NCBI RefSeq assembly: GCF_963662255.1
Contig: NC_085071.1
Coordinates: 5,279,035 to 5,343,034 of the forward strand
Length of the DNA: 64,000 bases
Direction of reading: 5' to 3'
DNA from: Cinclus cinclus
Lineage: Eukaryota; Chordata; Aves; Passeriformes; Cinclidae
Shown here: piece after piece, positions 37,101 through 48,021 of the stretch
Layout: each line of letters starts with the position of its first letter
How positions within the stretch are numbered: position 1 is the first letter of the stretch
Made by a program: the position numbers and the translations under genes
The notes under the pieces: model-generated
The model's database searches: none
What the model was told of the DNA's origin: nothing
The model's input: only the letters and a program-made list of their open reading frames with translations

Positions 37101-40100
37101 GCAGGGATGCTTCACCCCTCGGTGCTTTTTGGGGTAACCCTTGAGCCGTGTGCCCTCTTCCCACGCAGCTGGAGAGCCGCCAACTACAGCCAGTTCTGGG
37201 AGATGACCCTGGAGGACGGGATCCGGCACCGCCTGGGCACCTTCCGTCCCTCTCCCACCGTCATGAACATGAACGAGATGCACGTGAGTCCCCTCGGGAT
37301 GGGGAGGGGAAACTGAGGCACGCCAGGGGTTGTCCCTGCCCGTCCCAGTGATTCCCCACGGCTGGGAAGGGGCTCCCAGAGGGGAGGCAGAGCAGCCCTT
37401 GTGTTTGGAGACAGCAGCTCAGCAAATTCCCCCGGACAATCCCCGGGCTGCCAGTGTTGTTTTTTCCCCCTCTCCTCCGTGTTCGTTTCCCATCGGAACG
37501 CCGGCCCCGCCGCTGCTGACTCAGCAGAGCCGCCTGCTCCAGCGCTTTTCCTCTGCCCGCTCCCAAACCCGGGGTGGGCGCCCCTCGGGGGTCCCTGGTG
37601 TGCCGGCAGAGCTTGCTGCACGCCCAGCCCCGCACTCCGGAGCCTGAGGTTTAATTTCAGAGGCGCTTCCTGCGCTGGGAGAAGCCAGGGAGCTGTGACC
37701 GTGTCCTCCCTAGGAAGGCCAGGACGGGTGCACTGTCCCTGCTCCAGGACGGAAAGGCTGGACAAGAGGCCACCGGGAGGGGCTGTGTCAACCAGAGCTG
37801 CGTGCTCGGGGTGGCCACCGAGGGCTTTGCTGGGGTCTGGGGTAGGACACTGGGTGCTGCTGTTCTCGAAGGAGCTGCTGGAGCTGTGGTGCTCAAATTT
37901 AGGGAAAGCTGAGGAGTGTGGCCCCCCTGGAATAATGGGGCACCCAAATCTTTGTCGCTCATGGTGGTGTCCCTGTCCTGAGGAGTCTTGAAGTGGGACT
38001 GGGGGACACTAAAGCTGGGTGAGAACCATCTCAGAAGATGGCTGGGGTGGCTGGGATGGCAGGAGGAGGACATGGGGTCCCACAGTTGGGCTGAGGGACA
38101 CTAAAAGTTGCTGGGACCCTGTTCAGAGGATGGCTGGGGTGGCTGGAGGAGCTGAGGTCCCACAGTGGCACTGGGGGACACTAAAGGTGCCTGGAGATAA
38201 TTTCAGAGGATGGCTGGGATGGCAGGAGGAGCTGGGGGGGTCCCTATGGCCTGACCCCCCAGCTCTGCCCCACAGATGAACATGGACTCCAACGAGGTGC
38301 TGCCACGTCACTTCGATGCCGCTGCGAAGTGGCCGGGGATGATCCACGAGCCCCTGGACCAGGGGAACTGCGCCGGCTCCTGGGCCTTCTCCACAGCTGG
38401 TGAGCGGACACGGGGCGGGCTGGGCGGGGACAGGGGGACAGAGACCAAACCGCCTCCCCCTGACCTGGCACCCCTCCCCAGCCGTGGCCTCGGACCGCAT
38501 CTCCATCCACTCCATGGGACACATGACCCCCGCCCTGTCCCCACAAAACCTCCTGTCCTGTGACACCCGCAACCAGCGCGGCTGCAGCGGGGGGCGCCTG
38601 GATGGAGCCTGGTGGTACCTGCGCAGGAGGGGGTGAGTGGGGATGGGATGGGATGGGATGGGATGGGATGGGATGGGATGGGATGGGATGGGATGGGATG
38701 GGATGGGATGGGATGGGATGGGATCCATGGGAAGGCATCCATGGGATTGGAAGGGATCATGGGATGGCATTGCATGGGATAATGGGATCATGGGATGGGA
38801 CGGGGGACAGAGGCTGCTCTGGGATAGGGTGGGATAGAGGGGGTTTGAGGCTCTGGCCTCCTGGGGAGAGCCCAAGAGATCCCCGTGTTCACCCTGTCCC
38901 TTGGGCAGGATGAGGATGTCCATTGAGGATGGACAGTGGGGTTTGGGATCGGGATGGGACTGGGGATCACAGTGGAGATGGGAGTGGGGTTTGGGGTGAA
39001 AATGGAAGTGGGGGTTGGGATGGGGATGAGAGTGAGTTTTGGGATGGAAGAAGGATTTGGTGTGGGGATGGAGAGTAGGTTCAGTATGGGGATGGGGATG
39101 AGATTGGGGTTCAGGGTGGGGATGGGAGGGGGCTGTGGGGAGGGGAGTGGGCTTCGGGATGAGGATGGATCCGGGTGGTCCTTCCCCTCCTCCATCCTGT
39201 CCCCTTGCGCAGGGTGGTGACAGACGAGTGCTACCCGTTCACGAGCCAGCAGAGCCAGCCGGCGGCTCCTCCCTGCATGATGCACAGCCGCTCCACGGGC
39301 CGGGGCAAGCGACAGGCGACAGCGCGGTGCCCCAACCCCCAGACCCATTCCAACGAGATCTACCAGTCCACCCCCGCCTACCGCCTCTCCTCCAGCGTGA
39401 GCGCCGGGCCAGGGGCGGAGCGGGAGCGGGGAGCGGGCTCGGCTCGGGCTGCTTTACCTGGGAAAACCGGGTTTGAGAATGCGGCTGGGAAAACCCCACT
39501 GCAGAGCCTGCGGGGAGCGGCTCCTCCGCCCGGCAAATCCACAGCAGCAGCCTGAGGGTGCTGGAGCAGTTCTGCTGCATCCCTGGAGGTCGGGAGGGCA
39601 GTGCCGGGGGTCCCGGCCCCGCTGCCACTCGGTGCCACCCGGTTCTGTGCTTGCAGGAGAAGGAGATCATGAAGGAGCTGCTGGAGAACGGCCCCGTGCA
39701 AGGTAAGGAGCTGGATGGGGGCGCCTCTCTGTGCACCCCAAAAAGTCGGGGGAAAAAGATGGGAGGGGAAAGCCGCTCTGTCCTGGCTGGGGGAGCTGTC
39801 GTGGGGGCCAGAACCCCCCTCAGCTGCTCCCTCTGCGTGCCCGGGCAGTGCTTGCCCCAGTGCCCGTCACGCTGCCCACCCCAGCGGGCACTGGGTTGCT
39901 CATTAACTCCTGAGATTTAATCACCGTCTTGGCAGCTGGCGTTTGTTTAACTTCATTTTTTTTTTTCTTTTTGAAACCTCCTCATGAGTGTTGTTGCATC
40001 GCCCCGGGGAGGATCCGGCTGCCGCCTTCCCTCCCGCCGGGAATGCGATGCCCCCCGTGCCCGCTGTGCCTGAATCCCCCACCCTGGGGACAGTGGCGGT

Positions 40101-41161
40101 GTCCCCAACCCCTGTCCCGTTCCCCGCAGCCATCCTGGAGGTGCACGAGGATTTCTTCATGTACAAGAGCGGGATCTATCGGCACACACCGGTGGCCGAG
40201 GGGAAGGGGCCGAAGCACCAGAGACACGGGACCCACTCGGTGAAAATCACCGGGTGGGTGACGGGGTGGCCTGGGGGGCTCCAGGGGGTGCGGAGAAGTT
40301 TGGTCTGGGTGGGAGAAATATTCCTTTAGCTAGGAAAGGAAGCTGGGAGGGGAATGGTGGCACAAGTGACACGAGAGTGATGCTCAGGACCCTGGAAGGA
40401 GGGGCCGGGTTTGGAGGTGCAGACCCCCGGGGAGGGCAGAGGGGCCGGGTTTGGAGGTGCAGACCCCCGGGGAGGGCAGAGGGGCCGGGTTTGGAGGTGC
40501 AGATCCCCGGGGAGGGCAGAGGGGCCGGGTTTGGAGGTGCAGACCCCCGGGGAGGGCAGAGGGGCCGGGTTTGGAGGTGCAGACCCCCGGGGAGGGCAGA
40601 GGGGCCGGGTTTGGAGGTGCAGACCCCCGGGGAGGGCAGAGGGGCCGGCTGCCCTGCGCCTGTGTTTCCTTCTTCCTGCCCTGGCTAAATATTCCTGCCC
40701 CTATTCCGGGAACGGATGTCAAAACCTCGGCCTGGCCCTTGGGGCAGGAAACGAGCAGGGTCAGCACCCCCCCATCCCATCACGGTGCTGGGTGGGGGAT
40801 CCCACAGCCTGGGGGCGCCTGGGGACCCCCTCTCACTGTCCTGTCCCACCGCAGGTGGGGAGAGGAGCAGCTGCCTGATGGCCAGACCCAAAAATACTGG
40901 GTGAGTGTTGGGGGTGAGTTTGGGGCGCTGCCGCTTCCCCGCGCCTAGGTGGGGTCCAGCTTGGCTTCGGGAGGGATGTGGGGGTCTCCACGCTGAGCGT
41001 GTCCCATGTCCCCTCTGCAGACGGCGGCCAACTCGTGGGGCACGGCGTGGGGCGAGGGCGGCCACTTTCGCATCGCCCGCGGCGTCAACGAGTGCGAGGT
41101 GGAAACTTTCGTGGTGGGGGTTTGGGGTCGCGTCAGCATGGAGGACATGCCCCACAAGTGA
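34179..41161 (+). CDS. TINAGL1: TINAGL1, tubulointerstitial nephritis antigen-like 1, complete
   Basis: Secreted matricellular glycoprotein (lipocalin-7/AZ-1) of basement membranes. Coding exons: 34179-34482, 35285-35348, 36981-37073, 37169-37283, 38276-38399, 38482-38632, 39213-39396, 39657-39702, 40130-40253, 40855-40900 and 41021-41161. Phases agree and give 463 aa (human 467). A hydrophobic signal [15 protein letters not shown] follows the start; a second ATG at 34191 is an alternative start. Next come a Cys-rich somatomedin-B-like domain (CQRGDVCC...[19 protein letters not shown]), a short Cys-rich segment ([14 protein letters not shown]), and a cathepsin B-like domain from about 190. 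The active-site block reads [13 protein letters not shown], with Ser227 where papain-family enzymes have Cys. H396 ([10 protein letters not shown]) and N421 (ANSWG) are kept. The protein is thus an inactive protease homologue. Confidence 0.97.
37985..38240. repeat. Three-copy tandem repeat in TINAGL1 intron
   Basis: Three diverged copies of a block containing GGGGGACACTAAAG, TCAGAGGATGGCTGGG and GGCAGGAGGAGCTG, just before the exon at 38276. Confidence 0.8.
38636..38722. repeat. (GGGAT)n pentanucleotide microsatellite
   Basis: About 17 uninterrupted copies of GGGAT begin 4 bp after the donor of the TINAGL1 exon ending at 38632. The same pentamer forms a second array at 56717-56822 in COL16A1. 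Confidence 0.97.
40397..40648. repeat. 40-bp minisatellite in TINAGL1 intron, six copies
   Basis: Six almost perfect 40-bp units containing GGGGCCGGGTTTGGAGGTGC and AGACCCCCGGGGAGGGCAGA. One copy has GATCCCC instead of GACCCCC. Confidence 0.97.
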
Positions 41162-41900
41162 GCCCCCCGCCACCCCCGATGTCCCCGTCCCCAGCGGCCC
41201 CGCAGTCCCGCAGGGCTGGCGCTGTCCCCTGGGCCCCCTGGGTCCCCTGGCCGGGGGGCTGCGTGTCCCCTCTGTGCTGACACAGCGGCTGGGTGCAGTG
41301 GGGCGTGCGTGGGGGGTGTCCCGGAGACCGCTGCCGTCTCCCATGGGATTTACCCGCTAATCCCCCCCGCTCCGGGCTCGGCTGGGCTGCGGTGGCGGCG
41401 GGGGTCTCTTCAAAGGCAGCTGCACCCACCCACCCCCAAATCCCAGCTGGCGCTGTGGGATTCCCCCCCTCCCTCCCTCCCTCCCTTTTCCCAATGGATG
41501 GGACCCCCATATTCCTGCCCCTCCCGTCCTGGCCCCACCAGCTCCCCCCTCTCCAGCAGGGCAGCGCTGGAGCTGGGGATGTGAAATAACCCAGCCGGGG
41601 GGGGGGGGGGTGGTCCCCTGAGCCCCCCCAGGGCTGGGTGTCGCCAGGATGGGGTCCCCACCGTCCCCCACCAGCCCGTCCCTATGGTGCTATGGCCCTG
41701 CCACCCCCCTTGGGGACAGCAGGGACAAGGGAGGGCTCAGCCCCGTAGTGTCCCCGTCCTGGTGGGGGCCACGCAACCAGCACAGCCCGAAACCTTCCCC
41801 TCCCCCTTTCCCCCCATCCCAAGGGCTGTACTTTTAAGAATTTTTTTTTGTATTTATTTTGCTTTTTATTGTTTGTAAATAAAGTTATGGAAGCCTCATA
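41162..41900 (+). other. TINAGL1: TINAGL1 3' UTR
   Basis: GC-rich sequence after the stop, ending in a T-rich patch and an AATAAA at 41878-41883 (GTAAATAAAGTTATGG). It includes a run of 12 G near 41600. Confidence 0.75.
41878..41883 (+). terminator. TINAGL1: TINAGL1 polyadenylation signal AATAAA
   Basis: Canonical AATAAA inside TTGTAAATAAAGTTATGG, about 720 bp after the TGA; it is the only such motif before the AT block. Confidence 0.85.
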
Positions 41901-43790
41901 ACCCAGAGGGTGGACTCAGTGCTCCGAGGGGGACACGTGGCCCCTGTCACCCCCTTCTGGGGGGGCCCAGCGTGGCCTCGGGAAGGGCTGGGGGTGTGAG
42001 ATAAGGCCCCGCTCATTGTCCACCTTCCGGCCCCGCCGCTCCGGTCACCGCGGCCAGCGCTGGACACGCCGCGGGCACGCGCAGCCACTCGGGCCACCAA
42101 GGCTGTCACTGCGGCCGGGGGTAGATGGGGGGGGGTGGGTGTCACCAGGGCCAGCTGTGCCACCACAACCGGCTATTGCCATCACACCCAGCTGTGCCAC
42201 CGCAGCCAGCTGTGCCACCGCAGCCCCCGTGTCCCCGCAGCCACCTTGTGGCGGTGCTGGGGCTGTTGTCGCCTTTTCCTGACGGTCCCTCTCCCTTTTC
42301 CCTTTCCACGTCCCCTCCCTCGGGTCCTCCCCCCCGGCAGCACCGGGGAGGGGACACACGCATTGTGGGGCGCGCTGCCACCTGGTGGTGGCGTGCTGCA
42401 ACTGCAGGGACGCGTTTATATAGATTTATGTATTTTTAAAAATATATATTTATATGTGTAAATAGAGATATAGATGTGGATAGAAATGTCTGTGTATATA
42501 TATATATATACAGATGCCTGTGTTCATACTCACTTTTATATATCTATATATCTCTCTCTATATATATATATATATCAATATATCTATATATATATAGGTG
42601 TATATGTACCTGTATATTTTTACATATATATATGCAAAAAAGTCCTGTATATATTATATATGTGTATACATGTACATGTAACCACAGATGTTTAATTTAT
42701 ATTTTATATTATACATAAAATATAATATATATGTATATATGTATGTATATATTATATACATATAATATATAAAAGACATTATACATATTTATGTATTATA
42801 TAATGTGTGTATATATATATCTATATTACACATATATTATATAATATATTTAATATATACAATATATTATACATATAATATACATAACACGTATATAACA
42901 TATCCATGTATTTATAGGGTGTACATATAAACACATCTTTATATATATTTATATATATTTACATGCATATATATACATGTAAACACTTTTTTATATTTAT
43001 GTGCATCTGTATATATATAAACATGCCTGTATATATATTTATATGTGAAAATATGTATGTACACACACCTATACATATGTACACTGGTGTATATGTATAG
43101 AGACACATATAAATATATATGTTATGTGCAGATATTTTTATATATATATTTACATATACATATTTATTTTACGGATATGTATTTTATATATTTTATGTAG
43201 CATATTAAATATATATATATAAAAGACATATCTGCGTGTATAAAATATATAAAATACCTCTATAAAAATATATTTTTATACACTTTTACAGCCCTCAAAC
43301 CCAAGCAGGGCTGAGCTCTGACTCAAAAGAAATATTGGAAATGCTCAGGGGAGAAATATCCTCGGAATGCTCGGGGATGGTTGGGAACAGCCAGTCCTGC
43401 CCGGGGCTGGAAAACACCGAGGTCACACAGAACACAGAGCTTGGGCTCTTCCCTCTGATCTCAGACCTTTTCAATTTTTATTCCATAAAAATTCCTTCAA
43501 ATCTCCTGGAGAATCCTCACGGCAAATTCCAGGTTCATCCCCTGGATGGGAAGGAAACTCAGGCATCCCTCGGATTTTTCTGCGCCTCGGGAGCCCCCCG
43601 GTCCTTTCTTTTCTGTATTTTGACACAAAATTCCCAAGAACTGATTTCAGGGACCGGTGTCCAGCGCTGGGAGCAGGGACAGAGGCACAGGACGTGTCCC
43701 CTGGTGCCATCGAGGGGGGACAGGAGGCACCTGATGTCCCCTGGAGCCCCCCTGGACACACAGAGACCACAGAGCAGCCAGAGCACGACG
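41900..43790. other. TINAGL1-PEF1 intergenic interval; HCRTR1 position is empty
   Basis: The two genes converge on this 1.9 kb. About half is the AT tract at 42418-43290, and the flanks are unique GC-rich text. In human, HCRTR1 lies between TINAGL1 and PEF1. No seven-transmembrane exon, DRY or NPxxY motif is seen in any frame here. Confidence 0.7.
42418..43290. repeat. 870-bp TA-rich simple-sequence block
   Basis: Almost pure A/T with TATATA, ATATGTATAT and ACATATAT motifs and isolated G/C. It lies in DNA that is otherwise 60-70% GC by eye. It has the look of an expanded and decayed (TA)n/(TATG)n microsatellite. Confidence 0.95.
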
Positions 43791-43793
43791 CCT

Positions 43794-43799
43794 TTTATT
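43794..43799 (-). terminator. PEF1: PEF1 polyadenylation signal AATAAA
   Basis: TTTATT on the plus strand reads AATAAA on the minus strand, about 560 bp after the PEF1 stop. The minus-strand text between the stop and this site is the PEF1 3' UTR. Confidence 0.75.
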
Positions 43800-44356
43800 C
43801 CAAAGCTGGAAAAAGTCAGCTCTAAACTTTGTCTGGATTTGGCTTCAGGATTGGCAACAGCGAGGGGATGATCCCGTGGGTCTGCAGCAGCGCATCTCGT
43901 TCCAGCAGCCCCCAGAAAATCAAGGACGAGACCCCCAGGAAAGCATTCCCAGGGTGGGATGTGCTCCCAGGGCACTCAGGGAGGGAAGCAAGGAGCTTTG
44001 TCCTCACTTTTCCCATTTCCTGCTGCTTCCAAACCCAAGGCTCAGCTTTTCCTCCCCAAATCAGGGATGTTCTGCTGCAGGAACCTCGGGATGAAGCAGG
44101 AATTTGGGGCTGGCACGGGATCTAAGCTGGCTTGGCTGCCCCAGTTTGGCATGGGATTCATCCTGACTCCCACAGAACTGACACAAGGAATCCAAGCCAG
44201 GAAAACCCCAGCAGGATTTTGGGGATGGATCAAGCTGGAAATTTGGCCCCGGGGGAAACTCTTGGGAGTGGAGATTCAACCACATCCCAGAGGGAAGATG
44301 AGGATGGCTGAAACTCTTGGAGAGCTCCAGAATTCCCAGCCTTTGGAGTGGGGATG

Positions 44357-47071
44357 TCACAGCATCCGGGTCACCACCATGGCCAGGAAATCCTCGTAGC
44401 TGAGCCGGACATTTCCCACCAGCGCCGTGTCCTTCTCGCGGAAGGCGTCGGTGAGGCTCTGCAGCTGCATGCAGATGTGGATGAACCGGTCCAGTTGGAT
44501 ACTGGGATTGGGAGAACGCTGGGCGTACCGGGCCAGCAGCAGCTGGCTGAACTGGGGGCTCAGGTTGTAGCCCATCTGGGAGAAAGCTGGGAGCAAGGAA
44601 AACTCAGATTAAACCTTCCCAGAGTGGCCGTGTCCTCCTCTGCCACCTCATCTCCCACTCCCACTGCCCTTCCCACACTTCCCACTCAGGGTGTGCACGG
44701 GCAGGGCTCTCCAGAGGAATCCAACAACAAATTCCAGGCGTTTTTTCCCTTTCACACACCCAAGAGCTCCTCCCAAAAACAGCAGGTTCCAGCCACTCAA
44801 GATTGAGGGGGAATTCTGGGCTTCCTGAGGGAAGTTTGTGCCCCAGCCCTGCTGCAGCCCATCACCTCCTATCCCCTGGGAAGCTCCGTGCCAGCCTGCT
44901 TTATCCAGTGGAAAATTCCCAAGCTGCTCTGGAAGCATCCCAGGAGCTCAGGAGCCCCCCGGCCCGGCTGCAGGGACCACTCCAGGAGGAATTCCATTTT
45001 CCAGCTGGGAACAGAGCCAGGTAGTGCCTGTGTGGGGAGTCAGGACAGGCCAGGCTGGTGGCTGTGCCCCTCACCCACCTTGCTGGAGCTCGCTGAAGCT
45101 GATGGAGCCGGATTGATCCCTGTCATACTGCTGGAAGAGGCTTCTCCACTGCTGGATAAAGCGGAGCAGGGCGGAGAAGCCGTAGACGTCGATGCGCCCC
45201 GACCGCGTCTTGTCAAACATGTCTGGGCAGGAACAGGGCAGGGAGGAGTGGAAAAAGCTGCAGAAACTTCCAGGGAGCTCCAGGATCTGTGCCACGGCTC
45301 CCTGGAATCCTGCTCTGATCCCAAAAATTCCCCCTCACCAGGACTGCGATCGACCGGGATCATTCGACCCAAGGCTGGTAAGAAACGGCACCAAAAGCTG
45401 AGGTTGGGGCAAGCTCTGGGTCAGTCTCTGCATTTTTTGGGCTTTCCCTCCCTTTCCTCTCTATCTTTCTGGGATCTGGGGTTGTGCAGAGCTAGGATTT
45501 CCTTTCCCAAGCAGGATTTGGGGCCCTTCACTCGTGTCTTGCACCACTGGGAGCTGCTTGGTTTGCTCCAGCTGGGAAAAGGGGAATTCTGCCAGGATGG
45601 GCTTCACCCCAAATCCAAACAAACCAGATTAACACCAGGAAGAGGGGAAGGAGATCCCAAACTCACTGATCATGAGCAGACAGGTCTCATCATTGAACGA
45701 GGACCAGTTGTTGTTGACCAGTGCCTGCTTCAGCTCCTTGACAGAGATGAACCCGCTGTGATCCGTATCCACGGTCTGGAACCAGGAGAACGCCTCGGGA
45801 TCCACCCCTGGGGGGGCATTCCCTGCGTGGGGAGAGGCCATCGGTGCTGTCACCTTCCCCTGGGACAGGCCAGGGGCTGGGCTGGCCCTGTGGGTGGCTC
45901 ACAGGGCCGGGCAGAGCTTCTCCTCCCACGGGTTTTATAGCCCGGTAAAATCCCAGGATAACGGGGCAGGAAGGGTTAGGAATGGGCACGGAGAGGCTGG
46001 AGCTGGGAATCAGAGCCTGGTGGAGCTCTGGATGGAGAGGGAGCCACGGTGCTGCCCCACAAACCCGGCAGCACCGGGACACGGATGTGGGGTGTGAAGT
46101 TTTAGGGCTGCCTGGCACTTCCTCTTCCTCCTCCTCCTCCTCTTTCTCCTCTCCCTCCTCCTCTTCCTTCTTCTCCTCCTCCTCCTCCTCCTCCAGGATT
46201 TCAAAATAATAAACCGGGACGTTGAATTTCGTTCTCGTGGTGGCTTCTGCTGAGCTGAGGATTCACTCAACCCCCACCTCTCCCCCGGGCACCGGACTGG
46301 GAACTCCCCAGCTCCCCGATCCCGCACCGGGTGGGGAGCCCGTCCCCGCCCCGCTCTGTCCCGGGTACCGCGGTAGGGAGAGCCCCGGACTCACCTCCCG
46401 GGACCGCCCCGCCGTAGGGTCCGGGCTGGGGACCGCCGTAGGGACCCCCGGGCGGGGGCTGCCCGTAGGGTCCCGGGGGTGGCCCCCCGCCGTAGGGACC
46501 CCCGGGGTAGGGTCCTGAGCCGGGAAAGCCCTGGGGAGGGGACAGAGCCGCTGTGAGGCGGGCACCGGACACCGGGCACCGAGATGGGCACGGGGACGGA
46601 CCTCGAGTCACCCCCCTGCGCCCCTCCCTGACCCCACCCCAAAGCAGTCCCCGGTTCGATCCCCGCCCCCGGCCATAGTCCCGGTCCCGGTCCCTGTCCC
46701 CGGCGCCGCTCCGGGTTCCGGTCGCGCCCTCCGGTCCCAATCCCCGCTGCCTCTCTGGTCCCGGTTCCCGTCCCGCTCCCGGTACCCAGACCTTGCCCCC
46801 CGGTCCCGGTCGGGCTCCTCGTCGTCGCTCCCACTCCTCCGGTCCCGGTTCCTGTCCCGGCCCAGTCCAGTCCCGCCCCAGTCCCAGTCCCAGTCCCTGT
46901 TCCCCGCCGCCACACCTGATCCCGAACCCAGTCCCGGTCCCGATCCCGATCCCGATCCCGATCCCGATCCCGGTCCCGATCCCGGTCCCGAACCCAGTCC
47001 CGGTCCCGATCCCGATCCCGGTCCCGGTCCCGGTCCCGATCCCGGTCCCCCACCTGCCCCGGGTACGCCAT
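44357..47071 (-). CDS. PEF1: PEF1 (peflin), penta-EF-hand Ca2+-binding protein, complete
   Basis: Peflin heterodimerises with ALG-2 (PDCD6), dissociates on Ca2+ binding, and acts in ER export and as a CUL3-KLHL12 co-adaptor. Minus-strand exons are 47069-47071 down to 47054 (MAYPGQ), 46395-46530, 45667-45822, 45079-45222 and 44357-44586 (stop TGA at 44357-44359). Phases 0,1,1,1 agree and give 227 aa. Residues 7-57 are a Gly/Pro/Tyr tract with GGPYGG repeats, shorter than in the 284-aa human protein. Five EF-hand-like segments follow; canonical-looking loops are [24 protein letters not shown] and [12 protein letters not shown]. The C-terminus ends MVVTRML, matching the family. The first exon codes only six residues and intron 1 is full of hexamer repeats. 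Confidence 0.97.
46920..47050. repeat. CCCGAT/CCCGGT hexamer repeat in PEF1 intron 1
   Basis: About twenty tandem CCCGAT and CCCGGT hexamers start immediately inside the first intron and run to the donor side of the 18-bp coding exon. Each hexamer has a CpG. Alternating Arg-Asp frames arise on the minus strand but are not coding. Confidence 0.95.
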
Positions 47072-47220
47072 CGCGGATCCTCCGCCCCGGCCGTGCCCCG
47101 ATGACGTCACAGAAATAATCAATCCTATTGGCCGCGCTGGGCTGTGACCACTCCCCTTGGGCGGGGCGGAGGAAGGGCGGTGACGCGCGGGGAGCGCGCG
47201 CCCGAGGGGCGCCTTAAAGC
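47072..47220 (-). promoter_or_regulatory. PEF1: PEF1 promoter with CRE and CCAAT box
   Basis: A perfect palindromic CRE, TGACGTCA, lies at 47102-47109, and ATTGG at 47127-47131 reads CCAAT on the gene strand. GC boxes (GGGCGGGGCGG) follow at about 47159-47170. The spacing and CpG content fit a TATA-less housekeeping promoter. The CRE is only about 30 bp from the ATG, so the 5' UTR must be short or contain it. Confidence 0.7.
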
Positions 47221-48021
47221 GGCAACGGTTCCCGGGATGTGTGGGGCCCACCGGTCTGGGAGCTCCCCGGGAGCGGGGCTGAAACTCCCTGGGAGCCCAT
47301 CCAGGATCAGCCAGGGAGCGCGGCCAGGATCAGCCTGGGAGTGGGGCTGGCCGCCCCACAAAATGAGGGCTGGGTTTACCCTGGCAGCAGGATCGAGATT
47401 CCCATAGGAGCAGGGCTGGGACCGTGGTCTGGGATTCCCAGGAATTCCAGGTATGATGAGGCTCAGCCCGAGAGGAGTCAGCCTCACAGTAGGGTGAGAA
47501 TCTCCACAAGCTCAGAGCTGGGATGTCCATGAGAATTAGTTTGGGATTCCTCCAGAGGCAGGACTGGGATCCCACCAGACCACAGATCTGGGACCAGGAC
47601 TGGGATGTGCTGGGATGAGGGCTGGGATCTCCCCAGGAATGGGGCTGGCAGATCCCCAGACCACGGCTGGGACTGTCCCCGCGACAGGCCAAGGATCCCC
47701 TGGGATCAGGACTGACATTCCCCCATCAATCCCAAGGTGACTGGGACCTCAGGGTCACGGTGTCCCCAAGCAGAGTGGCCTCAGAGCAGCATCCCTCGGT
47801 AACAGGGCTGGGGACAGGGATGAGGAGAAGGCAGAGACCCATCCGTGTCCAGCCATGGAGCACCAGCACAGGTGTATTTTTGGGGCAGGATCCACCCGCC
47901 CCCTCGATTGCCACGGAGCTGTACAACCCCCGAGCCCACGGGCACGGCCCCGGCACAGCGGGGAAACAATATTAACAATATTAACAGCAAATTCGGGGGT
48001 GCACGGGGGGCACGGGGCCCC
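47221..48021 (-). other. COL16A1 3' UTR and COL16A1-PEF1 spacer
   Basis: About 800 bp between the COL16A1 stop and the PEF1 promoter; both genes are on the minus strand, so COL16A1 ends just upstream of PEF1. I see no canonical AATAAA on the minus strand; the AATATT repeats at 47968-47985 are the only AT-rich candidate. The remainder is degenerate GGGAT/CCAGG-rich sequence. Confidence 0.5.

Noticed and set aside
42474..42718. Tyr/Ile-rich frames in the AT block
   Set aside because: Low-complexity TA repeat translation with no start context or homology.
46391..47251. 286-aa Arg-Asp-rich frame on the minus strand
   Set aside because: It reads through PEF1 intron 1 hexamers; only MAYPGQ and the exon 2 part are coding, in the spliced PEF1 frame.
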